From positions 8,392 to 72,391 of the forward strand of contig CAWFFJ010000010.1 of NCBI GenBank assembly GCA_963814875.1: a stretch of DNA of 64,000 nt, read 5' to 3'. Positions 26,418 to 36,118 of the stretch are shown piece after piece (the first letter of the stretch is position 1; each line of letters opens with the position of its first letter). Both the position numbers and the translations under genes were made by a program. This stretch comes from CAVSIS01 sp963814875 (lineage in GTDB: Bacteria; Acidobacteriota; Thermoanaerobaculia; Thermoanaerobaculales; Sulfomarinibacteraceae). The notes under the pieces are model-generated. The model saw only the letters and a program-made list of their open reading frames with translations, did not search any database and was not told where the DNA came from.

Positions 26418-28469
26418 CTACCCCACCATGATTCTCGCCTCAGGATACTCCACACGGCCGGGGCGGCGTCGGCCGAGGAGAAGCGCGAGGCTGAGCGGCC
26501 CGACCCGACCGATGAGCATCACAACGACGATGACGAGCTTCCCGAGGGTGTCGAGGTGCGGTGTCGCTCCGAGCGACAGCCCGACGGTCCCGAACGCGCT
26601 GACGGTCTCGAACATCAGCATATCGAGCCCTGTGTTCTGGGTCACGAGCAGCAGAACGGCCGCGCCCGAGACGACCAGCACGCCGAGCACGGTCACTGCC
26701 GCGCTGCGGTAGACCGTCTCGAGCGGGATCGTGCGTCCGAAGACGACCGCTCGCGACTCGCCTCGGGCGACCGCGGTGACCGAGCTCAGGAGCACGGCGG
26801 CCGTGGTGGTCTTGATGCCGCCGCCGGTCCCTCCGGGCGAGGCCCCGATGAACATGAGCAGGAGTGTGATCAGCAGGGTCGCAGGGTGGAGCCGGTCGAA
26901 GGAGACCGAGTTGAAGCCAGCGGTGCGCATCGTGACGCTTTGGAAGAGGGCATTGCAGGCCTTGTCGAACGGGCCGAGCCCGGACAGGGTGCGGTGCCAC
27001 TCGATCGCACCGTAGGCGAGGGCGCCGCCGACGACCAGGACGATCGACACGGTGACCACCAGGCGCGCCTGGGTGGCGAGGCCGAGCCCGCGATTTCCGC
27101 TCGCCCGCAGCCATCCGAACGCGAGCACCGCGAAGCCGAGGCCGCCGAGCGTGATCAGCGCGGCGACGGTGAGCAGAACTGCCGGGTTCGCGGCGTAGCC
27201 GATCAGCGAGTTCGTCTGGAGCGCGAAGCCGGCGTTGCAGAAGGCCGACACGGCGGTGAACAGGCCGCGCCACAGAGCGACCGTGATCGGCTCGCCGTGA
27301 CGGACGAAGGCGACCGTGAGGATCGCGGCGCCGACCGCCTCGACGGCAAGCGTGCTGACGACGATGAAGGCGACCAGCCGCCGCGGCGAGCGGGTCGGCT
27401 GCAGGTCGAGCACCTCGCCCAGCGCCTGCTCGCCGCGCAGGCCGAGACCCTGGCGCAGCAGCAGGGCTGCAAAGGCCGAGAGGACCATGATGTTGAGGCC
27501 GCCGACCTGGATCAGCAGCAGGATCACGAGCTGTCCGGGCCAGGAGAAGTCGCGCGGTGTGTCGAGCACGATCAGGCCGGTGACGCAGGCGGCGCTGGTC
27601 GACGTGAACAGGGCGTCGATGGGCGATATGGGCTCGCCGGTGGCGGACGCCACCGGAAAGCTGAGCACCAGCGTTCCGAGCGCGATCAGGACCACGAACG
27701 AGACCAGGACCAGGAGTGCGGGTCGACCGACAAAGTGCTCAATCACCTCGGCTGCCGCCTCGCTGCGTACGACCACCAGGAGCAGGACCACGGCCTGGTA
27801 CGCGGCCAGCCAACCGAGTGCCGCGGCGGGTCGGCCGGCGGACGCGAGAGCGGCGAGCAGCAGGGTGACGGCCAGCAGCGGCGCTCGCGAGCCGGACCTC
27901 AGAACCCGCGCCAGGAAACGAGCGGTGTAGGCGGTGACAGCCGCAGCGAGTCCGAGGCAGATTGCGCGTGGGATGCTGCTCGCGCCGATCCCGTATCCCA
28001 CCACTGCCGTGGTCGCAACCAGCGAGACCGCCGTCAGGTGACGGGCGGCCGGTCCGTTCTTGGACAGCCAGCGGTCGAGGGCGTCGGTGGCGGCGGCGGA
28101 GCGCGCCTCCTGGGCCGCTACCAGTGGCGCAGGAAAGAGGAAGTTCCCGGCGAGTACCAAACACCACAAGGCGATTCCGCCGGCGACTACCGGGCTCTCG
28201 GCGAGCGCGCCGACGAAAGCGCCGATGACGAGCGCGAGCGAGGCGACGGCCGCAAACGGCGCCCAGCGCCGCCGGCCGAGCAGGCCAGCCACCGCGACGG
28301 TCGCCAGCGCCACCTCGGCCGCGGTGAACGCGACCCCGGCCTGCGTCATCCGGTCGGTGGGGCCGAAGTAGCCGTGCGGCATGTCGATCGCGAACTGCCC
28401 GAGCCCGGCGAGCGCGGCAGCGCCGACCAGACGGGCCGCCGCGAGGCGTTCGCGAGCTGCGCTATGCAC
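26418..28469 (-). CDS. ktrB: KtrB/TrkH-family potassium transporter with extra N-terminal membrane domain
   Basis: 683 residues, about 230 longer than usual KtrB. The last 440 residues hold the four pore loops: TSTSAACVTGL, AFCNAGFAL, TMRTAGFNS and FGTVGLS, with selectivity-filter glycines. The first 240 residues are an extra hydrophobic domain with about six to seven membrane segments, of unknown role. It moves K+ (or Na+/K+) across the inner membrane with KtrA. First gene of the three-gene minus-strand unit. Confidence 0.9.
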   Translation of the reverse strand: MHSAARERLAAARLVGAAALAGLGQFAIDMPHGYFGPTDRMTQAGVAFTAAEVALATVAVAGLLGRRRWAPFAAVASLALVIGAFVGALAESPVVAGGIALWCLVLAGNFLFPAPLVAAQEARSAAATDALDRWLSKNGPAARHLTAVSLVATTAVVGYGIGASSIPRAICLGLAAAVTAYTARFLARVLRSGSRAPLLAVTLLLAALASAGRPAAALGWLAAYQAVVLLLVVVRSEAAAEVIEHFVGRPALLVLVSFVVLIALGTLVLSFPVASATGEPISPIDALFTSTSAACVTGLIVLDTPRDFSWPGQLVILLLIQVGGLNIMVLSAFAALLLRQGLGLRGEQALGEVLDLQPTRSPRRLVAFIVVSTLAVEAVGAAILTVAFVRHGEPITVALWRGLFTAVSAFCNAGFALQTNSLIGYAANPAVLLTVAALITLGGLGFAVLAFGWLRASGNRGLGLATQARLVVTVSIVLVVGGALAYGAIEWHRTLSGLGPFDKACNALFQSVTMRTAGFNSVSFDRLHPATLLITLLLMFIGASPGGTGGGIKTTTAAVLLSSVTAVARGESRAVVFGRTIPLETVYRSAAVTVLGVLVVSGAAVLLLVTQNTGLDMLMFETVSAFGTVGLSLGATPHLDTLGKLVIVVVMLIGRVGPLSLALLLGRRRPGRVEYPEARIMVG

Positions 28470-28588
28470 GGCGGGGGCCCTCGGGCGGCCGGGAGCCCGC
28501 GATGCGGTCGGAGCGTCTGGAGTCGGAGTTCACGGCGAAAGTGTAGGACGGTAGGCCGACTGGCGAAAGTCCGGACCGAGACGTTCGA

Positions 28589-29104
28589 TCAGCGCTGGAC
28601 CGTGATCTTGACGACCTGTACCGGGGTCTTCGGGCGGTCGCCGGGGCCCGTCGGGGTGCTCTCGATCGCCCGCACCACGTCCATGCCCTCGGTCACCCGG
28701 CCGAACACCGGGTGCTTCGAAGGACCCGGTGCGAACCAGTCCAGGTAGGCGTTGTGGGCCGTGTTGATGAAGAACTGCGAGCCACCCGAGTTGGGCCTGC
28801 CGGTGTTGGCCATCGACAACGTGCCGGGTTCGTTGGAGATCTTGGCGTCGGCAGGATGCTCGTCGGGGATCGTGCCGTGGGGCGGGCCGCCGGTCCCGGC
28901 CAGGTGGCTCGAGGGGTCCTTGGAGTGCGGGCAGCCGAACTGGATCATGAAGCCGTTGATCACGCGGTGGAAGTGCAGACCGTCGTAGAACCCGCTCTCG
29001 GCAAGGTCGAGGAAGTTCTTGGCGGTCGTCGCCATCCTGTCGGCGAAGATCTCGGCGGTGAAGCTGCCGAGGGAGGTTTCGAAACGGGCGGTCGGGTTGG
29101 CCAT
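28589..29104 (-). CDS. Cyclophilin-type peptidyl-prolyl isomerase
   Basis: 171 residues from ATG at 29104 (GAGGACGACCTC upstream), with no signal peptide, so cytoplasmic PpiB type. Motifs: NFLDLAESGFYDGLHFHRVINGFMIQ with catalytic Arg in FHRV, GTLSMANTG, and SQFFINTAHN, LDW, HPVFGRVTEGMDVV. It catalyses cis-trans proline isomerisation. Divergent from the GH13 gene. Confidence 0.95.
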   Translation of the reverse strand: MANPTARFETSLGSFTAEIFADRMATTAKNFLDLAESGFYDGLHFHRVINGFMIQFGCPHSKDPSSHLAGTGGPPHGTIPDEHPADAKISNEPGTLSMANTGRPNSGGSQFFINTAHNAYLDWFAPGPSKHPVFGRVTEGMDVVRAIESTPTGPGDRPKTPVQVVKITVQR

Positions 29105-29190
29105 GAGGTCGTCCTCCGGGTGACGAGGTGCGGCGCCGAGTGCCGGTCGCCGCCCGGTGCACGGTAACACGTCGCGCACCTTGGGGCATG

Positions 29191-29217
29191 TTGACGGGCC
29201 CGTGACCGTTCTATGAT
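29191..29217 (+). promoter_or_regulatory. Possible promoter of the GH13 gene
   Basis: TTGACG (29191-29196) and TATGAT (29212-29217), spacing 15, 25 bases before the ATG at 29242. Good boxes but short spacing. Confidence 0.4.
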
Positions 29218-29241
29218 CACAGGGACACGAAGGAGACCTTC

Positions 29242-32200
29242 ATGACGGATACTCTCAAGGACCTCGCGGGGCGCGAGTTCCACATTGCGCGTTCGGCGCG
29301 CGACCGCTACCACTTCGACGAGCGGCTCTTCACCTTGACCGGGAATGTGGTGCTCGCGGACTTTCGCGCGGCCCGGGCGTTCGCCAAGCGCATGAACGAC
29401 CGCCGCGACCTTCTCACCTACCCGGAGCAGGCGGTCTCGGCCGGCGAGATCAACGCCATGGGGCTGATCGACGAGATCCTCCACCTTGTCGTCCGGCAGT
29501 TCCGCGAGCGCAAGGCGCCCCGGCTGCTGTCCGACGCCCTCGACCGCCTCGGGAGCCGGCTCGGAGACGACTCGGTCGGTGGAGCCCTGTCGTCCTTCGT
29601 CGACGAGTTTCCCCCGGTGTCGGTCTACCGCCGCGAGCTTGACGGGGTCGCCTACCTCTCCGGCGCCACAGGTTCCGAGAGCCACCGCGAGGTCACCCTC
29701 GAGGAGCTGCTCCTGCTCTGGCTCGCCAACGCGAACCCGGCGTTCTCGCGCTACCTCGAGCTGTTCGACGACGGGAGCCTGCGCCGAGCGACGGCCTACC
29801 TGCCGATGATCGGGGAGCTCGAGACCTTTCTTGCCGAGCAGGGCCCGGCCGGCCCCGGCGGCGAGAACCTGTTCCAGCTTCTGCGCGCACCGGCGTTGGC
29901 CTCGCCCCACTCGCTCGAGGGTCAGCTCGAGTACATCCGCACCCACTGGGGGACCTTGCTCGGCGGGGCACTGTACCGCCTGCTGTCGAGCCTCGACCTG
30001 CTCGCCGAGGAGCACCGACCGGTCTTCGGACCCGGGCCCGGTCCGGTCGAGCCCTACGAGTTCACCGGTCAGGAGCTTGAGCGCGAGGCCTTTAGCGCCG
30101 ACAAGGACTGGATGCCACGGGTGGTGCTGCTGGCAAAGAACGCCTTCGTCTGGCTAGATCAGCTCAGCGGCCGGCTCGGTCGGGCGATCCAACGGCTCGA
30201 CGACATCCCGGACGAGGAGCTCGACCGTCTCGCGGCCTGGGGCGTGACCGGGATCTGGCTGATCGGGGTCTGGGAGCGCAGCCGGGCCTCGCGCCGGATC
30301 AAGCAGCGGATGGGCCAGGGAGACGCGGTGGCGTCGGCCTACTCGCTCGCCGACTACGCGATCGCGGACGAGCTCGGCGGCCAGGCGGCGTGGGACGATC
30401 TCAAGCGTCGCGCGTGGCAGCGCGGCATCCGGCTCGCCTCTGACATGGTCCCGAACCACATGGGGATCGACTCGCGCTGGATGGTCGAGCACCCGGACTG
30501 GTTCCTCGGCCTCGACGGCAGCCCGTTCCCGAGCTACACCTTCAACGGACCTGACCTCTCGGATGACGACCGGGTGGGCATCTTCATCGAGGACGGCTAC
30601 TGGGACCGGCGCGACGCCGCGGTCGTGTTCAAACGGGTCGACCGCTGGACCGGGAGCGCACGGTATATCTACCACGGCAACGACGGTACCTCGATGCCGT
30701 GGAACGACACCGCCCAGCTCGACTATCTCAATCCACAGGTCCGCGAGGCCGTCATCCAGACCATCCTCCACGTTGCGAGGCTCTCGCCGGTCATCCGCTT
30801 CGACGCCGCCATGACCCTGACCAAGAAGCACTACCAGCGGCTGTGGTTCCCCGAGCCGGGTTCCGGCGGAGACATCCCGTCGCGCGCCGGGCTCGGGCTC
30901 ACCCGGGAAGCCTTCGACGCGGCGATGCCGAACGAGTTCTGGCGCGAGGTGGTCGACCGCGTCGCCGCCGAAGCACCCGACACCCTGCTCCTGGCGGAGG
31001 CCTTTTGGCTGCTCGAGGGCTACTTCGTGCGGACCCTCGGCATGCACCGCGTCTACAACAGCGCGTTCATGAACATGCTCCGCGACGAAAGGAATGCCGA
31101 GTACCGTCAGCTGATCAAGAACGTGCTCGAGTTCGACCCGCAGATCCTCAAGCGGTTCGTCAACTTCATGTCGAACCCCGACGAGCGGACCGCCATCGAC
31201 CAGTTCGCGGACGGCGACAAGTACTTCGGCGTGTGCACCCTGATGGTGACCCTGCCGGGTCTGCCGATGTTCGGGCACGGCCAGATCGAGGGCCTGCACG
31301 AGAAGTACGGTATGGAGTTCCGCCGTGCCTACTGGGACGAGACGCCGAGCGAGCATCTCGTCGCCCGGCACGAACGCCAGCTCTTTCCGCTCCTGCACCG
31401 CCGGGCGGTCTTCGCCGACGTCGAGGACTTCCTGCTCTACGACCTCTTCACGGCATCCGGTGGGGTCGACGAGAACGTCTTCGCCTACTCCAATCGCCAC
31501 CTCGGCCAGCGCGCCCTGGTGCTGTACCACAACTGCTTCGCCAAGACCTCGGGCTGGGTCCGGACTTCGGTCGGCTTCGCCCAGCGCGGCCCGGACGGCG
31601 ACAAGCGGATCGTCCAGCGCACGCTGGTGGAGGGGCTCGGCATTGAGCAGGCCGACGGGACCTTCCTCGTGATGCGCGACCTTGTGAGCGGGCTCGAGTA
31701 CCTGCGTCCGACCCGCGAGCTCGCCGAGATCGGGCTCTTCGTCGAGCTCGAGGCCTATCAGCTGAACGTCTTCGTCGACCTCCGCGAGGTGCGCGACAGC
31801 GCCGAGCATCCCTATGCCCGGCTCGCCGAGCTGCTCGAGGGCCGCGGCGTCCCCGACGTCCACGAGGCGCTGACCGAGCTCCTCCTCGAGTCGGTGCTGG
31901 TTCCTCTCCGGACGGTGCTCGGCGAAAGCTCCCTGGCATCGATCCTCGATCCTGAGGGCGCCCCGATCCCCGAGGACGTGACTGATGCCGTGACTGCGTT
32001 CTACGAGGCGGCCTTCGCCGAGGCAGAGCTCGACGGCGACGCCGAGCCCGCGGCTGCGGCTGCACTCGATCGGCTCGCAACCCTCGGCCGCTTGGCGTTG
32101 TACGAAGCCGGGGAACCCAAAGGGGCCGACATCCCTGAACGGGCCCTGCCGGATGTGCTCGAGGCGAACGCCGCGCTGGTTGTTGCGTGGGCGGCACTTG

Positions 32201-32703
32201 CCGGCCTCGGGGCGCTCGCGGGCGACGACGACCCCGTCGAGCGCAGCCGCGATCGGATCGCCGAGTGGCGCCTCGGCCGAGCCCTGGAGCACGCCCTGGT
32301 CACGCTCGGATCCGATGACGCCAAGGCCCGTCGCGCCGGCCTCGCGCTCCCGCTCATGGCAGCTGTCGCCGGGTGGACGGCGCTGCCGGATGCCACCGCC
32401 GCCGAGACACCTCAGCGCACCGCGGCGCGGCTGCTCGCAGCCGCCCTGCGCGACCCGGCGAGCCAGAGCTTCCTCGGTGTGAACCGATACGGGGGCGTGC
32501 TCTGGTTCAACGGAGAGAGCCTCGCCGAGTGGTGCGGGCTGGTGCTCGCGGTGATTGCGGTCGAGCGCGTGGTCGCGGGAGACGATCCCGCGGCGGCGTT
32601 GGCCACGGCCGGCGCCGTCGTCGAGGCGATCCGCGCTGCGGAGGCCGCCTCTAGCTATCGGGTCGACCGCCTGCTCGAGGGGGTCAGTCCAGGCCCACGG
32701 TGA
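29242..32703 (+). CDS. Giant GH13 alpha-amylase-family protein
   Basis: 1153 residues. ATG at 29242 with GAAGGAGA upstream. Residues 1-300 are a helical N-terminal region of unknown fold. The GH13 barrel spans about 300-780: DMVPNH (Asp401, His406), nucleophile Asp521 in IRFDAA, acid Glu586 in LLAEAF, and Asp647 in MSNPDER where the usual NHD reads NPD. Residues 780-1153 contain a beta domain and a long alpha-helical tail. No signal peptide, so it likely acts on cytoplasmic storage or trehalose-type glucans. Which reaction (hydrolase, transferase, isomerase) cannot be told. Ends convergently with the lipoprotein gene, overlapping 20 bases. Confidence 0.85.
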   Translation: MTDTLKDLAGREFHIARSARDRYHFDERLFTLTGNVVLADFRAARAFAKRMNDRRDLLTYPEQAVSAGEINAMGLIDEILHLVVRQFRERKAPRLLSDALDRLGSRLGDDSVGGALSSFVDEFPPVSVYRRELDGVAYLSGATGSESHREVTLEELLLLWLANANPAFSRYLELFDDGSLRRATAYLPMIGELETFLAEQGPAGPGGENLFQLLRAPALASPHSLEGQLEYIRTHWGTLLGGALYRLLSSLDLLAEEHRPVFGPGPGPVEPYEFTGQELEREAFSADKDWMPRVVLLAKNAFVWLDQLSGRLGRAIQRLDDIPDEELDRLAAWGVTGIWLIGVWERSRASRRIKQRMGQGDAVASAYSLADYAIADELGGQAAWDDLKRRAWQRGIRLASDMVPNHMGIDSRWMVEHPDWFLGLDGSPFPSYTFNGPDLSDDDRVGIFIEDGYWDRRDAAVVFKRVDRWTGSARYIYHGNDGTSMPWNDTAQLDYLNPQVREAVIQTILHVARLSPVIRFDAAMTLTKKHYQRLWFPEPGSGGDIPSRAGLGLTREAFDAAMPNEFWREVVDRVAAEAPDTLLLAEAFWLLEGYFVRTLGMHRVYNSAFMNMLRDERNAEYRQLIKNVLEFDPQILKRFVNFMSNPDERTAIDQFADGDKYFGVCTLMVTLPGLPMFGHGQIEGLHEKYGMEFRRAYWDETPSEHLVARHERQLFPLLHRRAVFADVEDFLLYDLFTASGGVDENVFAYSNRHLGQRALVLYHNCFAKTSGWVRTSVGFAQRGPDGDKRIVQRTLVEGLGIEQADGTFLVMRDLVSGLEYLRPTRELAEIGLFVELEAYQLNVFVDLREVRDSAEHPYARLAELLEGRGVPDVHEALTELLLESVLVPLRTVLGESSLASILDPEGAPIPEDVTDAVTAFYEAAFAEAELDGDAEPAAAAALDRLATLGRLALYEAGEPKGADIPERALPDVLEANAALVVAWAALAGLGALAGDDDPVERSRDRIAEWRLGRALEHALVTLGSDDAKARRAGLALPLMAAVAGWTALPDATAAETPQRTAARLLAAALRDPASQSFLGVNRYGGVLWFNGESLAEWCGLVLAVIAVERVVAGDDPAAALATAGAVVEAIRAAEAASSYRVDRLLEGVSPGPR

Positions 32704-33184
32704 CGGTCGTCTGTTCTCCGGAGCCGGATCGGATGCGGAACGAGGCGGTCGGGTGCCTGTGCCCCGAAAGGGCAGCAGAGAGAGTTGCGCGGCGACCAAG
32801 CAGGCACTGGGCGACGCCCCATGGTGCGGTCAGCTCGAGTCGCCCTCCGCCGGTGCTGACGAAGGCCAGGTCGAAGCTGTCGCCGTGCCGACGTCCCTCG
32901 AGGCGGCCGTCGTTTCCGGTTACGCTCGCGTGGGCCGAGCGTCCGCGCCGGTCGAGGGTCGCCAAGACCCGTCCGAGCTGAGCGTCGAGCGCGCCGCCGC
33001 AGCCGAGGTCCCTGTCGAGCAGTGCATGGACCACTGTGTCGACCGCCTCGCCCGAGACCTCGAGCCGTGCGGCGTCGCCGCCGGAGTTGGTGACGGAGAG
33101 AGAAGCGCTGCGGTGTTCGGGAGCGGTCGCTGCGCAGCCGGCCGCGACGACGAGGGCAAGGGCGTAGCCGAGGTGACGAAGCAT
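32684..33184 (-). CDS. Small predicted lipoprotein
   Basis: 166 residues. ATG at 33184 with GGAGG upstream; a short signal ends in a lipobox VVAAGC, so it should be lipid-anchored. The mature part is a beta-rich domain (SASLSVTNSGGDAARLEVSGEA) with a cysteine in LGCGGAL and another in AQCLLG. It looks like a small envelope protein that modifies or measures surface features; function unknown. The 3-prime end overlaps the GH13 gene. Confidence 0.6.
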   Translation of the reverse strand: MLRHLGYALALVVAAGCAATAPEHRSASLSVTNSGGDAARLEVSGEAVDTVVHALLDRDLGCGGALDAQLGRVLATLDRRGRSAHASVTGNDGRLEGRRHGDSFDLAFVSTGGGRLELTAPWGVAQCLLGRRATLSAALSGHRHPTASFRIRSGSGEQTTVTVGLD

Positions 33185-33363
33185 TGAAACCTCCGTTGCA
33201 TCCGGAGAAACGCAACTCTGTTCGTGGAGGTTCTCGGGAAAGCCCCCGACGGCACGGCGGGGAGTCGGTGAGCAGGGCTTCGGGGGCTATACGGAGCGCG
33301 CTGCCAGGGAACGCGCCCAAGTCGCTGGTCCTGATACGGCCACCACCTTCACCCTCGCCAACC

Positions 33364-33499
33364 CTTGATGCGCGCAGCGCATCACAAGGTGCCCGACGGG
33401 ATAAGCACAGCTCATCCAAAGCAGCCCGCAGGGTAGAGGCCCCGGGCCGCGTCTCGACCTTCCAATCACCGTCAAGGGCCTATGCCCTGCAGGCTGCTA
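33364..33499 (-). repeat. Stop-anchored hairpin repeat, copy 3 (diverged)
   Basis: Minus strand: TAG stop of the AI-2E-type gene (33499-33497), 23-base imperfect stem (33476-33498 with 33420-33442), loop with CCAATCACC and TCAAGGG, then TTTGGAT and a decayed palindrome (33399-33417), followed by a second, better palindrome GATGCGC/GCGCATC (33366-33390 region). The interval 33185-33363 holds nothing else recognisable. Confidence 0.65.
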
Positions 33500-34627
33500 C
33501 ACGAGCTCCCGCACCCACCGTTCCCGGGCGAGGCGGAAGAACACCACCAGGAAGGCGGTGAGCGGGATCGCCAGGATCATCCCGGTCAGGCCGCCCAGCG
33601 CGGAGCCCCAGAAGAAGATCGCGACGATGATCACCATCGGGTGGAGGCCGGTGCGGTCGCCCATGATCCTCGGGGTGAGGATGTAGCCCTCGATCATCTG
33701 GACGATCACGAAGACCATCAGCACCAGCAGCGCTCGGGTCAGGCCGCCGCCGGTCTGGAAGAAGGCGATCGGGATCGTCGTGATCAGGGTCAGGATACTG
33801 CCGAGGTAGGGGATGATGTTGAGGAATCCGAACACCACACCGAGCACGAAGCCGTAGCTCAAGCCAACCAGGGTGAAGCCGATCCCGAACAGCATGCCCT
33901 GGAGGAATGCGATGATCAGCTGCCCGCGGAAGAAGGCGACCAGGATGTCGACAAACTGATGGACCAGGTAGCCGACGTCCTTGCGCGTGTCCGGCTTGAG
34001 GAACGGGAGGAAACGCTCGATCTCCCCCAGCATGGCCTGCTCGCTGATCAGGAAGAACGCGAAGTAGACCGGCAGCACGACCCACGCCAGCAGGCTGCCG
34101 ATGATTCCGAGCACTCCGGCGCCCGCCGACAGCGCCTGGTTGCCGATCGCCTGGATGCCCTGGACGAGAGCGTCCTGGTGGCTCGCGAACACACCGGTGA
34201 CGCGGTCGTAGAGCCCCTTGTCCTTGAGGTAGGCGACGACCTCAGGCGCGCGATCCCTGATCGCCGTCCACAGCTTCTCGGCGAGGGCGGGCACCTGTTG
34301 GACGAGATCCGAGACCTGGCTGACGAGCAGGGCGCCGAAAAACCACAGGAAGGCGCCAAGCGGGACGACCATTGACAGCAGGACGGCGAGCAACGCGAGG
34401 ATCCGCCCAAGGTGGAGGCTCGCGCGGAGCCACTCGTAGTACGGCCGGAACACGAGTGCTGCCACTGCGGCCACCGCGAGCGGCAGGAAGACGTCCGAGA
34501 ATCGCGCGAAGAACGACCCGACGAGCCAGAACAGCGCGCCGATCGCGACCACGATGATGCACGCCGAGAGAATCGTGATCGCGGCCGCCGTCGTTGCGCG
34601 TTGCCGTTCCGAGAGCTCGAGCAGCAT
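33497..34627 (-). CDS. AI-2E/PerM-family membrane permease
   Basis: 376 residues with about eight membrane segments in the family arrangement: a pair at 15-60 and one at about 75-100, an amphipathic middle (VSDLVQQVPALAEKLW), and the C-terminal cluster including GQLIIAFLQGMLFGIGF, FGFLNIIPYLGSILTLI and IIVAIFFWGSALGGLTGMILAIPL. Family members export quorum signals or act as Na+/H+ antiporters; the substrate here is unknown. The stop codon is the base of hairpin repeat copy 3. Confidence 0.87.
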   Translation of the reverse strand: MLLELSERQRATTAAAITILSACIIVVAIGALFWLVGSFFARFSDVFLPLAVAAVAALVFRPYYEWLRASLHLGRILALLAVLLSMVVPLGAFLWFFGALLVSQVSDLVQQVPALAEKLWTAIRDRAPEVVAYLKDKGLYDRVTGVFASHQDALVQGIQAIGNQALSAGAGVLGIIGSLLAWVVLPVYFAFFLISEQAMLGEIERFLPFLKPDTRKDVGYLVHQFVDILVAFFRGQLIIAFLQGMLFGIGFTLVGLSYGFVLGVVFGFLNIIPYLGSILTLITTIPIAFFQTGGGLTRALLVLMVFVIVQMIEGYILTPRIMGDRTGLHPMVIIVAIFFWGSALGGLTGMILAIPLTAFLVVFFRLARERWVRELV

Positions 34628-34700
34628 GGCCGGCCTCCTGGGTCTCCCCGATGGTACGGTCCCATGGCGCCGGCGGCAAGCACTGCCGCGATGAGCTCCT

Positions 34701-34880
34701 GGCCTGCGTTTCTCACCACCTCCCTTCTGCGGGTACCGATCTGCCAGCCATCGCCGGCTCTATCGCGATTCGGCGCTTGCGACGTATGTCTCCAGACGAC
34801 TCGGCGCCTCGCAGCTCAATGGCTCAGCGCTGACAGGCACCTCGGTGTCCTCGCGACGTGAGGTGGTGAGAAATGCACGC
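34701..34880. repeat. 180-bp element with terminal inverted repeats, copy A
   Basis: Left end GGCCTGCGTTTCTCACCACC and right end AGGTGGTGAGAAATGC are inverted repeats. The interior is about 75 percent like copy B at 36301-36482, in the same orientation (shared GCGGG-ACCGATCT-CCAGCCATCGC and GTCTCCAGAC). No coding capacity. The rest of 34628-34945 shows nothing else. Confidence 0.65.
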
Positions 34881-34945
34881 TGGATGTCCCCGGCAGAACG
34901 GTCGCCCCCTTTCAACAGGAGGCGACCGCCCACCCAGGACCGACG

Positions 34946-36118
34946 CTACTGGCGGACCATGTGCACCATGCCGGTCGCCGTTCCGCTACCGCCCGAGAAG
35001 GTGATGGTGTAGCCGAACACGACCTCCTGAGGGGAGATGATGCCGTTCGATTCGACGCGGTCGATGCCGGCCACCGGCAGGTTGGTGAGCGACGAGGTCA
35101 TCCGGCCGCGGGGGTCGATGCTGGCGCTCGCCGTGCCGAAGACCTGTGAGGTGAGCGCGATGGTCCCACCGCCTGGCTCGAGGGTGCCGGTGAAGGTCTG
35201 CGGCGGGGGATTGGCGCCGCCGAAGACGTTGCCGCCGAGGTCGACCGTGGCGCTGAAGGTCGAGGCGGCGAGGTCGACCGAGAGCGTCATCTGCGCCGAC
35301 CCGGTGCTCCCGAAGGTCTCGTTGTACCAGTTGCCGACATAGGTGCCGCTGAGGGCGGCGGCGTTCACCAGGGTGGGGTCGGCGGCGGCCGCGGCGGCGG
35401 TGAACGGGTCACCCGAGGCCTGGTCGATGCGGGAGCCGGCGAACCAGGCGCTGCCGGAGCTGACGGACGCGAGCACCGAGACATCGCCCGGGCTGCCCCC
35501 GACGAGATCGGTGAGCGGGGCGTAGAGCGCACCCCAGGGCGGCACCGAGTACGAGGCGCTGCCCATCGTGCTGCCGTTCGGGGCGCGCGCGGTGAGGCTG
35601 AGCTCGGCGCCGTTCGGCCCCGCGACCGCGAACAGGTTGCTGCGGGAGCCTCCGTCCTGGCGCAGCCCGATCATCCGCCGTTCGCCGCCCGCGGGCGCGT
35701 TGTCCGGTCCGGCGAGGCCGTCGAAGCCCTGGCCGAACGTAACGCCTCCCTGCAGGTTGTAGATGCGGGAGGTCGCGGTGATCGGGACGTTGGAGGTGAT
35801 CAGGAACGCACCGCTTCCGGCGTCGATCCCGAAGCGGTCGTGGATCACGTCCGCGAGCACCATCGTACGGCCCGCCGGTACGGTGACGCCGACGGAGGGC
35901 GCGCCGGTGTTGTCGGTATTGCGCTCGAGCCAGGTCAGCTGCACGCTCGCGCTTTGAGCGGTGGCGTTGCCGAGAAACATGTCCATCTGCCACACGGAGG
36001 TCCCGGCTCCGGGTCCCCTCGAGGCGGCGGGGATGACCAGCACTGTGGCTGGAGTCAGTGCTGCAGCCGACGCCGCGGCGAGCACCAGGATCGAGACCAG
36101 GGCGAGGTGTCGTTTCAT
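34946..36118 (-). CDS. Secreted hypothetical protein, beta-rich
   Basis: 390 residues from ATG at 36118, chosen because GGGAGGA precedes it and a signal peptide follows (ALVSILVLAAASAAAL). The mature part opens VIPAASRGPGAGTSVWQMDMFL, a pattern I associate with secreted proteins of Acidobacteriota-like genomes, followed by beta strands rich in Gly, Ser and Thr. No enzyme motif or membrane anchor. Probably an exported or cell-surface protein. It is bracketed by two direct copies of a 180-bp repeat. Confidence 0.65.
   Translation of the reverse strand: MKRHLALVSILVLAAASAAALTPATVLVIPAASRGPGAGTSVWQMDMFLGNATAQSASVQLTWLERNTDNTGAPSVGVTVPAGRTMVLADVIHDRFGIDAGSGAFLITSNVPITATSRIYNLQGGVTFGQGFDGLAGPDNAPAGGERRMIGLRQDGGSRSNLFAVAGPNGAELSLTARAPNGSTMGSASYSVPPWGALYAPLTDLVGGSPGDVSVLASVSSGSAWFAGSRIDQASGDPFTAAAAAADPTLVNAAALSGTYVGNWYNETFGSTGSAQMTLSVDLAASTFSATVDLGGNVFGGANPPPQTFTGTLEPGGGTIALTSQVFGTASASIDPRGRMTSSLTNLPVAGIDRVESNGIISPQEVVFGYTITFSGGSGTATGMVHMVRQ

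Noticed and set aside
30154..32799. An 881-codon open frame on the minus strand opposite the GH13 gene
   Set aside because: It mirrors the codon pattern of the plus-strand GH13 gene, has no recognisable domain and no ribosome site; a GC-rich shadow.
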